Source: Fibrobacterota bacterium
GTDB lineage: Bacteria; Fibrobacterota; Fibrobacteria; UBA11236
Direction: 5' to 3'
Assembly (NCBI GenBank): GCA_028287505.1
Contig: JAQBPN010000036.1
Location: 23,805-87,804, forward strand
Length of the DNA stretch: 64,000 bases
The notes under the pieces are model-generated. The model searched no databases. It was not told the origin of the DNA and was given only the letters and a program-made list of their open reading frames with translations. This document shows, piece by piece, positions 1 to 8,063 of the stretch. A program made the position numbers and the translations under genes. How positions within the stretch are numbered: position 1 is the first letter of the stretch; the number at the start of each line of letters is the position of its first letter.

Positions 1-186
1 GATCGTTTTCGCCTTCGCTTCCCGCACCCCGCGGTTGTAAAAGAAAGGCGCGATTTCCTTTTCGATGAAGTCCAGGAGCATCGCGGCCGGAAGCTCGCCC
101 AACTCCTCGTCCCGTTCATCCTGGAAGAACTGCCTGATCTTGTCCACGATCTGCGCACGCTCTTCCTTCAACGTATCGTCTTTCAT
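1..186 (-). CDS. DUF2164 family protein, 3' end cut by the window edge
   Basis: Minus-strand reading from an ATG at 184-186 runs open to base 1, giving 62 residues that begin MKDDTLKEERAQIVDKIRQF. The pattern FFQDERDEELGELPAAMLL followed by FFYNRGVREAK is the signature of the small DUF2164 family (normally about 80 residues), a protein of unknown function. Only the last residues are missing. The family call rests on pattern recognition. No function is assigned. Confidence 0.8.
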   Translation of the reverse strand, partial: MKDDTLKEERAQIVDKIRQFFQDERDEELGELPAAMLLDFIEKEIAPFFYNRGVREAKAKTI

Positions 187-195
187 TTTCGACCC

Positions 196-752
196 CTATT
201 TCCCCTGCAGAGCGCCCTGAAATCGGAATAGGCCCTCATCCGTCCCGGCGTATACATCGGCTCCCATTACGGCAAGCGACCGGATGTTCAGCTCCGACAT
301 GCCCGTGCCCAAGGGCGACCAGGAACCTGCGGTATCAGCGTAGCGATAGATGCCGGACGCCGACCCCGCGAAGATGCATTGCGGGCCCGCGGCAAGGGCT
401 TTCACGTACTGGGCATTGAAAGAGTAATGAATGTGTCGACATCGAGGACGTTCTTCCATGTCGCGCCGTTATCCGCAGAGCGGTTCAAGGTGTACAGCGC
501 TCCGGAGTATACCATCCTCCCGCTGCCTGCCAGGGATTGCACTTCCCCGCCATCGACCCGCTCCCAAGTGGCTCCCTTGTCGGCGGAGCGATAGACTCCG
601 CTATCGGTTCCGGCGAAGAAATACTTCCCCTGGAAAAGCAGGGCATTGACCTGCGCTTTTCCCGGTTCGGCCACCGTGGCCCAATCGGCCCGGGAGAGTG
701 GGGCGAACATGATGCATGCGAATGCCAAGAGGCGGAACATGGGTGCCGGCAT
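196..752 (-). pseudogene. Frameshifted secreted WxxxDxGxTW (BNR/YCF48-like) propeller protein
   Basis: Two overlapping minus-strand frames together encode one secreted repeat protein. The 5' part (402-752) has a signal peptide (MFRLLAFACIMFAPLSRA) and two blades, VYRSADKGATWERVDGG and LNRSADNGATWKNV. It then runs into TGA. The next blade continues one frame over at 196-459 (FNAQYVKALAAGP, IFAGSASGIYRY, VYAGTDEGLFRF). The frames cross near 415-440. The joined product would be about 185 residues, short for a propeller. An ATG at 752 is preferred to the upstream GTG. Either the gene is broken or the assembly has a one-base error; the sequence alone cannot decide. Its ligand is unknown. Confidence 0.6.
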
Positions 753-799
753 GCCGGAAATAATAGTCACTTACCCGCGGTCAACCCAGCGCGGCTTGT

Positions 800-1324
800 C
801 TAGGCTTTGGAAAAGAGGGCCGCCATCTTGTCCAGGCTCTGGTTCAATCCCATTTCCGCGAATTTGCCGATTTGGATATCGGGCGTGGGCAGGCCGTATT
901 GCGTCATGGTCATTTCCGTCCGCTCGCCCAGGGACTTGAAGACGATGACCGTGCGGGTATCCTGCGGAAATTCCGGAGGCATCCCCACAGCCGCAGGGTC
1001 GATGCGCTTGCCATCCTTATCGGCAAGGTTCTGAATGTATTCAATCCGTTGCATGGGCACGATTTTTTGATAGACCCAGATACTGAAGAAGTCCTGGCCC
1101 TGCGGGGAACGCATGCACACCAGGGAGGTTCCGCCCTCGCGGAAATCCAATTCGCAGGAGGGCGATGTGAACTTGTCCGGTCCCCACCACCGCATCAGGA
1201 GTTGGGGATCGGTCCAGGCCTTCCACACAAGCCCGACCGGAGCGTCGAAAAGGCGGGTTACGGTGAGGTCGCGTTTCTTCGGCGTGCCGGAGGCTTGGGG
1301 CATGGGATTCTTCCTATCCGTCAT
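800..1324 (-). CDS. SRPBCC (AHSA1/START-like) domain protein
   Basis: A 174-residue protein of the activator-of-Hsp90-ATPase-homology (AHSA1) branch of the SRPBCC superfamily. Residues about 18-60 hold the typical start VTRLFDAPVGLVWKAWTDP followed by LMRWWGPDKF. The C-terminus (MGLNQSLDKMAALF) matches the family's closing helix. These single-domain proteins form a cup that binds hydrophobic ligands; a specific ligand cannot be inferred. It overlaps the end of the VOC gene by 11 bases, so the two are almost certainly cotranslated. Pairing of an AHSA1 protein with a PhnB-like VOC protein is common in bacteria. Confidence 0.88.
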   Translation of the reverse strand: MTDRKNPMPQASGTPKKRDLTVTRLFDAPVGLVWKAWTDPQLLMRWWGPDKFTSPSCELDFREGGTSLVCMRSPQGQDFFSIWVYQKIVPMQRIEYIQNLADKDGKRIDPAAVGMPPEFPQDTRTVIVFKSLGERTEMTMTQYGLPTPDIQIGKFAEMGLNQSLDKMAALFSKA

Positions 1325-1811
1325 AGGCGCGTTTCAGCGCCTTGATGTCGAGTTTCTTCATCTGGAGCATGGCCTTCATCACTCTTTGGGATTTTTCCGA
1401 TCGGTAATCCGAGTACATGTCGGCCATCATGGCGGGGACGATTTGCCAGGAGAGGCCGTATTTATCCTTCAGCCAACCGCATTGTTGCGCATTCGGGTCG
1501 CCGCCTTGGGAAAGCTTTTCCCAATGGTAATCGATTTCCTCCTGCGTCTCGCAATACACCTGGAAGGAGATGGCCTCATTGAATTTGAAGGCCGGACCTC
1601 CGTTGAGAGCGGTAAAGCCCAACCCGTCCAGTTCGAACTCCGCGGTCATGACCGAACCCTCCGGCCTCCCGTGGATCTCGAAACCTTCCTTCCCGTAACG
1701 GGTGATTCTCCCCAGCTTGGATTTTTTGAACACCGAGGTGTAAAACTTCGCCGCCTCTTCGGCGCTGTTGTCGAACCAAAGGCAGGGCGCTATTTTTTGC
1801 ACGATTTGCAT
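1314..1811 (-). CDS. VOC superfamily protein (PhnB / 3-demethylubiquinone-9 methyltransferase-like)
   Basis: A 165-residue vicinal-oxygen-chelate protein. It shows KIAPCLWFDNSAEEAAKFYT at the N-terminus, a central FTALNGGPAFKFNEAISF block and the family ending DKYGLSWQIVP then VMKAMLQMKKLDIKALKRAY. This subgroup is often misnamed 3-demethylubiquinone methyltransferase; the fold is glyoxalase-like and the real substrate is unknown. The start is an ATG preceded by AAGGAG at 7-base spacing. It is the first gene of a two-gene unit with the overlapping SRPBCC gene. Confidence 0.88.
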   Translation of the reverse strand: MQIVQKIAPCLWFDNSAEEAAKFYTSVFKKSKLGRITRYGKEGFEIHGRPEGSVMTAEFELDGLGFTALNGGPAFKFNEAISFQVYCETQEEIDYHWEKLSQGGDPNAQQCGWLKDKYGLSWQIVPAMMADMYSDYRSEKSQRVMKAMLQMKKLDIKALKRAYDG

Positions 1812-1986
1812 GTTGATTCTCCTTTATCCATTGGGCCAAAGGCTGTTTCCAGCCTCAGGAATTAAAATAACCGCTGCACGCCGGCCGAAGTACCAACCGG
1901 TCCTTGGCCTAAATTACGTTCTGCGGAGGGATTCAAGAGGGGGGCGATGCGCCAATATACGGGTCGATTGCGTCATCGACGCTCAT

Positions 1987-2020
1987 CCACCCCGCCCGAT
2001 TATCGGGATCGGCGGGGTGG
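1987..2020 (-). terminator. Strong hairpin just after the di-haem oxidoreductase gene
   Basis: CCACCCCGCC (1987-1996) pairs perfectly with GGCGGGGTGG (2011-2020), and the stem extends inward through CGAT/ATCG with one bulge. It lies 9 bases past the stop codon of the oxidoreductase. No T-run follows, so it may stabilise the 3' end or need a factor rather than being a classic intrinsic terminator. Confidence 0.55.
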
Positions 2021-2028
2021 ACGGAGGT

Positions 2029-4464
2029 TTACAGCGATTTCAGGAACTTGACCAAAGCCGCGGCATCGCCTGCGGACATGGCCTTGAAATTGGCCGCCGC
2101 CTTGGCGCCTTCGCCGCCATGCCACAGGATGGCTTCGTTCAGGGTCCGGGCGCGGCCGTCATGCAGGTAGGCTTCGCCCCCGCTCACGCCGGCGGTGTAG
2201 CCGATGTTCCACAAAGGAGCCGTGCGCCATTCCGCGCCGGTAGCGTCGCCTTCGGGAAGGTTGTCCGCCAGGCCGGCTCCCATGTCGTGGAGCAGCAGAT
2301 CCGTGTAGGGATGGATGGTCTGGTTGCGCAGCTCGGCCTTGGGATGATACGCGCTGGTGACCAAGGTGGTGGTATGGCAGGCGGCGCAGCCGGCGCTCGT
2401 GAACAGGGCTTCGCCCTGCAGGGCCACCGGATCCTTGATGTCCTTGCGGAGGCTCACGCCCAGGAGGGAAATGTAGTCGACCAGATGCTGGAGGGCGGAG
2501 TCGGGGAGTTCGGCGCCTTTGGTCCCGCAATTGGTCTGGGCGGAACCGCAGTCCGGGTCGGGCAGGACGGAAGTGGTGACGCCCATATCGGTATTGAAAG
2601 CGCCGGCCACCTGGGTCCGGACCGTGGGTTTGCCGGCCTTCCACCCGAAGCGGCCCAGATGCGGCAGGCCGTTGTCATAATCCGCCACCACGCGCATGCG
2701 GCCGGAAATGCCGTCGCCATTTGCATCGTCCGGATCGGCCATCGCCTGGATGGATGCTTCCGGGACCGCTTCCAAGAGGCCCATTCCCACCAACTGGGGC
2801 GAGATGCGGGCCGAGTATTGCGTCGGCACGGCGGCTCCCGAGAAAGCGTAGGTGGGTTTGCGCAGGCCGTCGGCTTCGGTCCAGCCGCTCAAGGTCACGG
2901 AACCTTCGGCCGTGCCGTTGGTGGTCCGGGGCTGCAATACCGAGCCCAACAGCGGATGGGGATTGCCGTTGCCGTCTCCCACCTTCATCACGTAGTTGGA
3001 GAGCACGGTGCCCACGGCGGGAGGCAAAGCCCGGCCGTTATTGGCATGGCAGGCGTTGCAGGAGGCGTTTACGTAGTTGGGACCGGACTTGCCCGCCATC
3101 TCGGTGAATTTGTCGTTGTCGGGTTCATCGTGTTCGCCCGTCAGGAAATCGGTGTGGTGGACGCGGCGGCCCAGCACGAAGCTCTGGCCGTTGACGGGGG
3201 CCAGGTTCGGCGCCATCTGGATGAAATGGAAGAGCGGTTCGTTCGAGGTCTGGGTCGGCAGGGTCACGCGACCGCCTTCCCAAGCCGCCTTATCCACCGG
3301 ATAGGAATCTTCGCGCTCCGTGCTCGCATCCCCGAACACACCCTTGGGTTCCCAGGGCACCAGGCCTCCCGAGCCCACGATGTAAAGCACCACGGTGCCG
3401 TAATAGTTCTCGCGGCCTTCGGGCGGCCCATCCAGGAACTGGCTCACTTCCATTTCCATCCGATCCCCGATCTTGATGGGGCGGAAATTCTCCTTGGGGT
3501 TCTGCTTGAACGTGGTGTGGTAGAGGAGGGGAACCACGGGATCCGGAGTCATCAGGTTGTTGGCATGGTATTCGGCCACGGTGCCGATGCCGCGATAGAA
3601 GGCGCGGCAGTTGGTGGAGCTCAATTTCCATTGGGTTTGCACGTTGACCTTGACTTCCGTTCCGCCCTTGGCGATTTCATCGACGATTTCGATGGTGGCG
3701 GTCCGGTGGATCCAGTAATGGCCGAGATAATGATCGTAGATGTGGAATTCATCCTCGCGGGCATGCCGGTCGCGGCCCCGGTCCGCGAAACGGGTGATGA
3801 TGGCGGTGGGGGTCTCTTCGATGACGTCGGGCTCGAGCTTGGTCGTCTGGTCGAACAAGGGGACCAGGTTGAGCTTGCTGAAGTTGATGGTGGTGGTGGA
3901 CCCGTTCAGCAACTGGTATATCTGGGTGGGGAACCCGGTCTTGCTGCAGGTGATGGAAATCCCCGCGCCGCCGGTTTTAGCCAGGGCGCCTCCCGCGGGA
4001 GCGCTTCCGGATGCGACGCCTTCGAAGCTGATGCCGCCGCCCACGTTGGCGATGCGCCCGTGGGTGGAAAAATTACGGCTGGAAATGTTCACGAAGAAGA
4101 CGCCTTTGTCGTAGCTGGAGAACTCGACCCGGTCTCCCAGGGAGATTTGGCGCTGCATGACCTTTTGCCCCTGGGTATTGACCACGGTGACTGAGGCTCT
4201 TTCCCCGGCCGCCAGGGGGATCCTGGACATGGAAAAATTGCCGGCGTTCCCCTGCATGGGATTGCGAATCGAGGTGATGTCGTTGAAGGTCAGGGTACCG
4301 TTCTGATCCGAAACGGCGGCCGCCCCCCCGCTCTGGGAACAGCTCACGCCCGCAAGCGGTTTGCTCTGCGCATCCTGCAACTTGACGATGATGTCCGACC
4401 AGCCTTGGTGGAGGCCGAATACCGTCACCATAAGGAAGGCCGGGAGGTTGTTTTTCGTGCCCAT
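2029..4464 (-). CDS. Secreted di-haem cytochrome (DHOR/DUF1111 'thiol oxidoreductase'-like) with N-terminal adhesion-type modules
   Basis: An 811-residue exported protein. Residues 1-22 are a signal peptide. A carboxypeptidase-regulatory-like patch (PLAGVSCSQSG, residues 37-47) is followed at about 88-130 by a beta-sandwich strand pattern (VTVVNTQGQKV, then DKGVFFVNISS) that looks like a T9SS/FlgD tail but sits internally. From about 430 it is a di-haem oxidoreductase: haem sites CNACH (469-473) and CAACH (693-697), with the family blocks ISPQLVGMGLLEAVPE, GRFGWKAGKPTV, LLHDMGAGLAD and YLHDGRARTLNEAILWHGGE. Such proteins are periplasmic or surface cytochromes; the substrate is not established. 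Start: ATG after AAGGGG. It appears monocistronic. Confidence 0.85.
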   Translation of the reverse strand: MGTKNNLPAFLMVTVFGLHQGWSDIIVKLQDAQSKPLAGVSCSQSGGAAAVSDQNGTLTFNDITSIRNPMQGNAGNFSMSRIPLAAGERASVTVVNTQGQKVMQRQISLGDRVEFSSYDKGVFFVNISSRNFSTHGRIANVGGGISFEGVASGSAPAGGALAKTGGAGISITCSKTGFPTQIYQLLNGSTTTINFSKLNLVPLFDQTTKLEPDVIEETPTAIITRFADRGRDRHAREDEFHIYDHYLGHYWIHRTATIEIVDEIAKGGTEVKVNVQTQWKLSSTNCRAFYRGIGTVAEYHANNLMTPDPVVPLLYHTTFKQNPKENFRPIKIGDRMEMEVSQFLDGPPEGRENYYGTVVLYIVGSGGLVPWEPKGVFGDASTEREDSYPVDKAAWEGGRVTLPTQTSNEPLFHFIQMAPNLAPVNGQSFVLGRRVHHTDFLTGEHDEPDNDKFTEMAGKSGPNYVNASCNACHANNGRALPPAVGTVLSNYVMKVGDGNGNPHPLLGSVLQPRTTNGTAEGSVTLSGWTEADGLRKPTYAFSGAAVPTQYSARISPQLVGMGLLEAVPEASIQAMADPDDANGDGISGRMRVVADYDNGLPHLGRFGWKAGKPTVRTQVAGAFNTDMGVTTSVLPDPDCGSAQTNCGTKGAELPDSALQHLVDYISLLGVSLRKDIKDPVALQGEALFTSAGCAACHTTTLVTSAYHPKAELRNQTIHPYTDLLLHDMGAGLADNLPEGDATGAEWRTAPLWNIGYTAGVSGGEAYLHDGRARTLNEAILWHGGEGAKAAANFKAMSAGDAAALVKFLKSL

Positions 4465-4862
4465 AAAGTTTTCCCCTTCAAGATGCGGCGGATGCGCGCG
4501 AAGGCATCCGCCGGTTTTGAGTATAACATGCGGAAACCGGGAGAAACTCGTGTGCTACGTCCGCATGAATTTGGGGTCAATCCGGCCCTGAATGCAGGAT
4601 GGTAGGAGAACCAAAAGTTCGGTCCGATCAACAAATCCCGGATCGGCTTATTTCAGTCCAAAAAACGGAATTGGACCGGTAATTCCCACCCCGGCTTTCC
4701 GGCAGCGGGGATGGGGTTTTCCAGGCTTTTGAGGAAGAAAAGTCCGGCCTTGGGTTTCGCATGCTTTCGCCTCTCTTTGTCAGGAACAATTTTTGCCAAG
4801 GTGCGGACCCGGAATACGGGAGATCACCCGGCCGGGCGGCCCGTTCGGATTCCACCGGAACT
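4465..4862. other. Gene-free stretch upstream of the di-haem oxidoreductase gene
   Basis: About 400 bases hold no ORF with a credible start, codon pattern or family motif; the short ORFs on either strand are low-complexity. It should contain the oxidoreductase promoter, but I could not pick a convincing -35/-10 pair. Confidence 0.5.
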
Positions 4863-4885
4863 AAAAATCCTATAGGGGATTTTTT
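4863..4885 (-). terminator. Intrinsic terminator of the amidase gene
   Basis: AAAAATCC (4863-4870) pairs with GGATTTTT (4877-4884) around a 6-base loop. On the minus strand it lies 10 bases beyond the amidase stop and ends in a T-tract. The A-rich and T-rich arms could make it act in both directions. Confidence 0.6.
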
Positions 4886-4894
4886 CCCGGAGCG

Positions 4895-6289
4895 TCACCA
4901 AATCGGATCGATGGGAGTCGATCTTTCCATCCCGCTTTCGATGACCTTCGCCGCATCCAGGCACAGATCCTCGCGCCACAAGTCCGCATGAATCTGGATC
5001 CCGGTCGGCAAGCGATCCACGATTCCCATGGGGAGCGCCAAGGAGGGCATCCCCAGCAGGCTGCCGGGAATCAGGAAGCGGGTCGCATCCAGGAGCATCC
5101 CCAATCCGTATTCAGGATCGAGATCGGCATCGACGGCCCATGGCAACCCGGCGCAGTTCGGCCCGATCATCACGGGGTATTCCGCGAAGAACCCGGACCA
5201 AATCCGCGCCAGCCGCGAACGCGCGGCGTGCATCGCCAGGTTGGGCATTTTCCCGACATCGAAATACCGGCACAACCTGGTCAAATATCCGGCCAATGGA
5301 TCGGAGAGCATGGGCCGGACTCCATTCAGCGTCGCGGACAAATCGATCGCCATAAGGCGGCCCCAGGTTTCGCTCGCGCCTTCGAGCTCAGGTGGCCCCG
5401 CTTCTTCCACATCCCATCCATTGTCGGCGAGGATCCGTCCCGCGCGCCGGATGGCTTCCAGGGTCACCGGATGGATCTCCACTCCCGGGATATGCGTCGC
5501 CAAAGCCGCTCGCTTCGCCGCATGCGGTCCCGTTAACGGCGCGTCCACGGACCTTGGATCCCGGATATCGCGCCCGGCGAGCACCGCCAAGCCGAGGTGA
5601 AGATCCGCGACGGTCCTGGCCATGGGCCCCTCGACCAGCATGGTTTGTAGGGCGATGCCGAAATCCAAAGGCTCAAGCGATCGCGCGACGGCGATGCGGC
5701 CCGCGGTCGGTTTGAGGGCGGCGATGCCGCAACAATAGGCGGGAAAACGGAGAGAGCCGCCCATATCGCTGCCCAAGCCGAAAGGCGTCATGCCCGTGGC
5801 CAGGGCGGCCGCGTCTCCCCCGCTGGATCCGCCCGGGGTAAGGCCCGGGCTCCAGGGGTTCAGGGTCGCTCCGCGCAAAGGGTTGCTCGCGCCCAAGCGC
5901 ATGCCGAATTCGGAGAGATTTGTCCGACCGATGGGGATGGCCCCGGCCGCCTTCATCCTGGCCACGGCGGGCGCTTCCAGACTCGGGTACGCGCGTTTCA
6001 GCGCCGGGACGCCCAGGGTGGTGGCCGAACCCAGGCAATCGATGCTTTCTTTGACCGTGAACGGCACGCCGTGCAATGGACCCAGGATGGGTCCGCGGTC
6101 CGCCGCGTCGGCGGCTTCCAGGGCGGTCTCTTCCAACACGACCGTGACCGCATTGACGTATCCGTTGACCGCCTTGATGCGCGCCAAGTGCGCTTCGACC
6201 GCTTCCCGGCTGGAGACTTGGCGGCTCGCGATGAGTCCGGCCAGTTCGCTTGCGGAATGTTCGTACAGTTTCGCCACGGAGGAGGGCAT
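4895..6289 (-). CDS. Amidase-signature family hydrolase
   Basis: A 464-residue amidase-signature (GatA/FAAH-type) enzyme. The catalytic Ser-cisSer-Lys triad is visible: Lys80 in PFTVKES, Ser155 in GGSSGG (residues 153-158) and the nucleophile Ser179 in LGSDMGGSLRFPA. The PTAGRI block follows as expected. It hydrolyses an amide bond, but this family covers amide catabolism, acyl-amide hydrolysis and tRNA transamidation. No gatB or gatC is adjacent, so a stand-alone amidase is more likely. No signal peptide. The start codon lies 5 bases after the stop of the S66 peptidase remnant, suggesting the two once formed an operon. Confidence 0.88.
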   Translation of the reverse strand: MPSSVAKLYEHSASELAGLIASRQVSSREAVEAHLARIKAVNGYVNAVTVVLEETALEAADAADRGPILGPLHGVPFTVKESIDCLGSATTLGVPALKRAYPSLEAPAVARMKAAGAIPIGRTNLSEFGMRLGASNPLRGATLNPWSPGLTPGGSSGGDAAALATGMTPFGLGSDMGGSLRFPAYCCGIAALKPTAGRIAVARSLEPLDFGIALQTMLVEGPMARTVADLHLGLAVLAGRDIRDPRSVDAPLTGPHAAKRAALATHIPGVEIHPVTLEAIRRAGRILADNGWDVEEAGPPELEGASETWGRLMAIDLSATLNGVRPMLSDPLAGYLTRLCRYFDVGKMPNLAMHAARSRLARIWSGFFAEYPVMIGPNCAGLPWAVDADLDPEYGLGMLLDATRFLIPGSLLGMPSLALPMGIVDRLPTGIQIHADLWREDLCLDAAKVIESGMERSTPIDPIW

Positions 6290-6294
6290 CGGAA

Positions 6295-6504
6295 TCAGTC
6301 CAGTACCGCAGAATCTTCGAGAGTCACCTGCCGCTTTGCCGAATCAATCCGGACGCTCACTCCCAGAGGCACCACGAACATCGGATCCGTATGGCCGAAA
6401 TCCATGTTCGTCACGATGGGGAGATTGATCAACTTTTTCGGTTTTATCATTTTTTCCAATCCATGGAAGGAAACGTCTTCCCTGCTGCCTGAACCGGCTG
6501 CGGG
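6295..6504 (-). pseudogene. C-terminal remnant of an S66 (LD-carboxypeptidase/MccF-like) peptidase
   Basis: Reading the minus strand from 6504 to the TGA at 6295-6297 gives about 69 codons that end with the C-terminal block of S66 peptidases: LINLPIVTNMDFGHTDPMF, then VVPLGVSVRID and a closing strand. The catalytic N-terminal domain is absent. The frame is continuous with the upstream lipoprotein gene, separated only by that gene's TAG (6505-6507). An intact S66 gene would be about 300 residues, so more than three quarters has been lost. An internal ATG (6448-6450) could in principle give a 51-residue peptide, but no ribosome site is seen. Confidence 0.65.
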
Positions 6505-7026
6505 CTACTTTTCAAACCGGTCCATATCATAAATCGCTTTCCGGCCCGAACAGCCCTTTGTCTGAGAGCACAATGCCTCGATGATCGGCTTGGTCCTGTC
6601 GGCATACCACCCACAGGTGAAGTCCTGGGTGATTTCCGCCCTGGCGTAAACCAATATCCCATCGGTTCCCGATTTCCAATACACCACCGCGATCGTCTCC
6701 CATTCGTTGGCGCGCATTTCGCGCTTCCCGATAATCATGGAGTCCGAACCATCGCTTCTGAGAATTCCGAATCCGTTGTCTGCCAAACCGCGTTTCGCTT
6801 TATCGACGAAGGTCGATTCGTTTTCCCCCGTGACCTTTGCGAAATAAGCGTACTCGGACTGGCAGGTCCACCACCAGCTTTTTGATTTCCCGGGATCGAC
6901 TCCGTCGGCGGAAAGAGAATCGAATCTTATTTTCGAATACTCCGGAAAGTTGGAAAGGCTTGCCATATGGGCGCACCCCGTGAAGCATCCCATTGATAGA
7001 AAACAGGCCACTATCGTCTTTATCAT
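6505..7026 (-). CDS. Lipoprotein of unknown function
   Basis: A 173-residue protein with a lipoprotein signal peptide and lipobox (SMGCFTGCAHM, acylated Cys at residue 18). The mature part contains a Trp-rich patch (KSWWWTCQSEYAYFAK) and several Cys residues (CGWYAD, ALCSQTKGC), which suggest disulphides in the envelope. I do not recognise the family. Its start overlaps the stop of the methyltransferase gene as ATGA, so it is the second gene of that operon. Its stop is the point where the S66 remnant begins. Confidence 0.7.
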   Translation of the reverse strand: MIKTIVACFLSMGCFTGCAHMASLSNFPEYSKIRFDSLSADGVDPGKSKSWWWTCQSEYAYFAKVTGENESTFVDKAKRGLADNGFGILRSDGSDSMIIGKREMRANEWETIAVVYWKSGTDGILVYARAEITQDFTCGWYADRTKPIIEALCSQTKGCSGRKAIYDMDRFEK

Positions 7027-8039
7027 AAACTTGCGAATTCTCCCAGTTCGAATATGTCATCCCCATTACGATCGATTCGCCTAAGCCAACGTCGCCCGGA
7101 TACCGGGATAGTGCAGGGCCCATAGGTGAAAATCCGGATCCGCCTTCCCAACGAATCCTCCCGAAGCTTTTCCAGGACCGCTTGCAAAATTTGCCCCTCG
7201 AAGGGCGTGTACATGAAGAAGACGGTTCCCCGGGAGTATTCCGCGGCCCGCGCATCCGCATGCAGGAACTCCACCCCGGACAGGTTGAGATCTTCCGCAA
7301 GGGCTTTCGCGTAGCCGCAATACGCCGGCTCGAACTCGACTCCATAAGCGCGGGTTCCGCTTAGCAGATGCACCAGGATGGGAACCTGGCCCAATCCCGA
7401 CCCGAGATCGAAGAAAACATCCTCGCCCGTCAGCCGGGCCTTCTCGGCCATTTCGAAAACGATCCTGACCGGGGTTTTCTGATAGTACACCATCTCCGGC
7501 TCTCTCGCCCTGGTCTCCGGGGGGATGGCCCCGGCAAGCAATAATCCATTGGCGAGCGCATCCAGGCAGTCATAGCCGGGTCCGTCTTTTCCGGGGCCGC
7601 CGCTTGAACCACGCCCTGCATATCCCTCGAGCAATCCCTGGAGCGAAGCGCCTCTGCAGCCGCCCGTCCGGATGTCTTCCCGGATCCGCTCGAACAGCGC
7701 GTGATCGATATCCTCCAATCGACGCTTCACCCTTTCGGCGCGCTCTTTCAGCGGAGCCAGTCCTTCCATCGGAGCCCCCGAATGCAGAAGACCCTCGATC
7801 CTGTCGAGGATGTTGAACTCGATATCATCGATGGCTTCCCATCGGCCGGCGAAATTTTCAGTTTGCAGGAGATCGAGGCGTTGCTCCACGGCCTCGATGT
7901 CCGATTCTATTTCAAAGAGGATGGCGGGCGGTAGCATCGGGAAAAAGTAACATTTCCCGGGCGCGTTCCGGCCGTAAGGAAAGCCGACACCCGCGGTCTC
8001 CCGTTCCGGAAGGGAAGTGACATAGGTGTATCGAAGCAT
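7023..8039 (-). CDS. Class I SAM-dependent methyltransferase (DOT1-like fold)
   Basis: With the start at 8039 the protein has 338 residues. An N-terminal helical region (about 35-140) precedes a Rossmann methyltransferase domain. Motif I is VFFDLGSGLGQVP at about 209-221, followed by GVEFEPAYCGYAKALAEDL and LHADARAAE; FFMYTPFEG stands where motif IV is expected. The motif I form and the YYQKTPVRIV lead-in resemble bacterial proteins annotated as DOT1-like. The methyl acceptor is unknown. ATG 8039 was chosen because the reading upstream would run into the divergent metallophosphoesterase gene; ATG 7937 (304 residues) is an alternative. It overlaps the lipoprotein gene by 4 bases. Confidence 0.75.
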   Translation of the reverse strand: MLRYTYVTSLPERETAGVGFPYGRNAPGKCYFFPMLPPAILFEIESDIEAVEQRLDLLQTENFAGRWEAIDDIEFNILDRIEGLLHSGAPMEGLAPLKERAERVKRRLEDIDHALFERIREDIRTGGCRGASLQGLLEGYAGRGSSGGPGKDGPGYDCLDALANGLLLAGAIPPETRAREPEMVYYQKTPVRIVFEMAEKARLTGEDVFFDLGSGLGQVPILVHLLSGTRAYGVEFEPAYCGYAKALAEDLNLSGVEFLHADARAAEYSRGTVFFMYTPFEGQILQAVLEKLREDSLGRRIRIFTYGPCTIPVSGRRWLRRIDRNGDDIFELGEFASL

Positions 8040-8063
8040 GGTCCGCGAATTTAGCTTAACGCT

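Noticed and set aside
1768..4194. Open 808-codon frame on the plus strand opposite the di-haem oxidoreductase
   Set aside because: The minus frame has two CxxCH haem sites and family blocks; the plus frame is His/Gly/Ala-rich without motifs.
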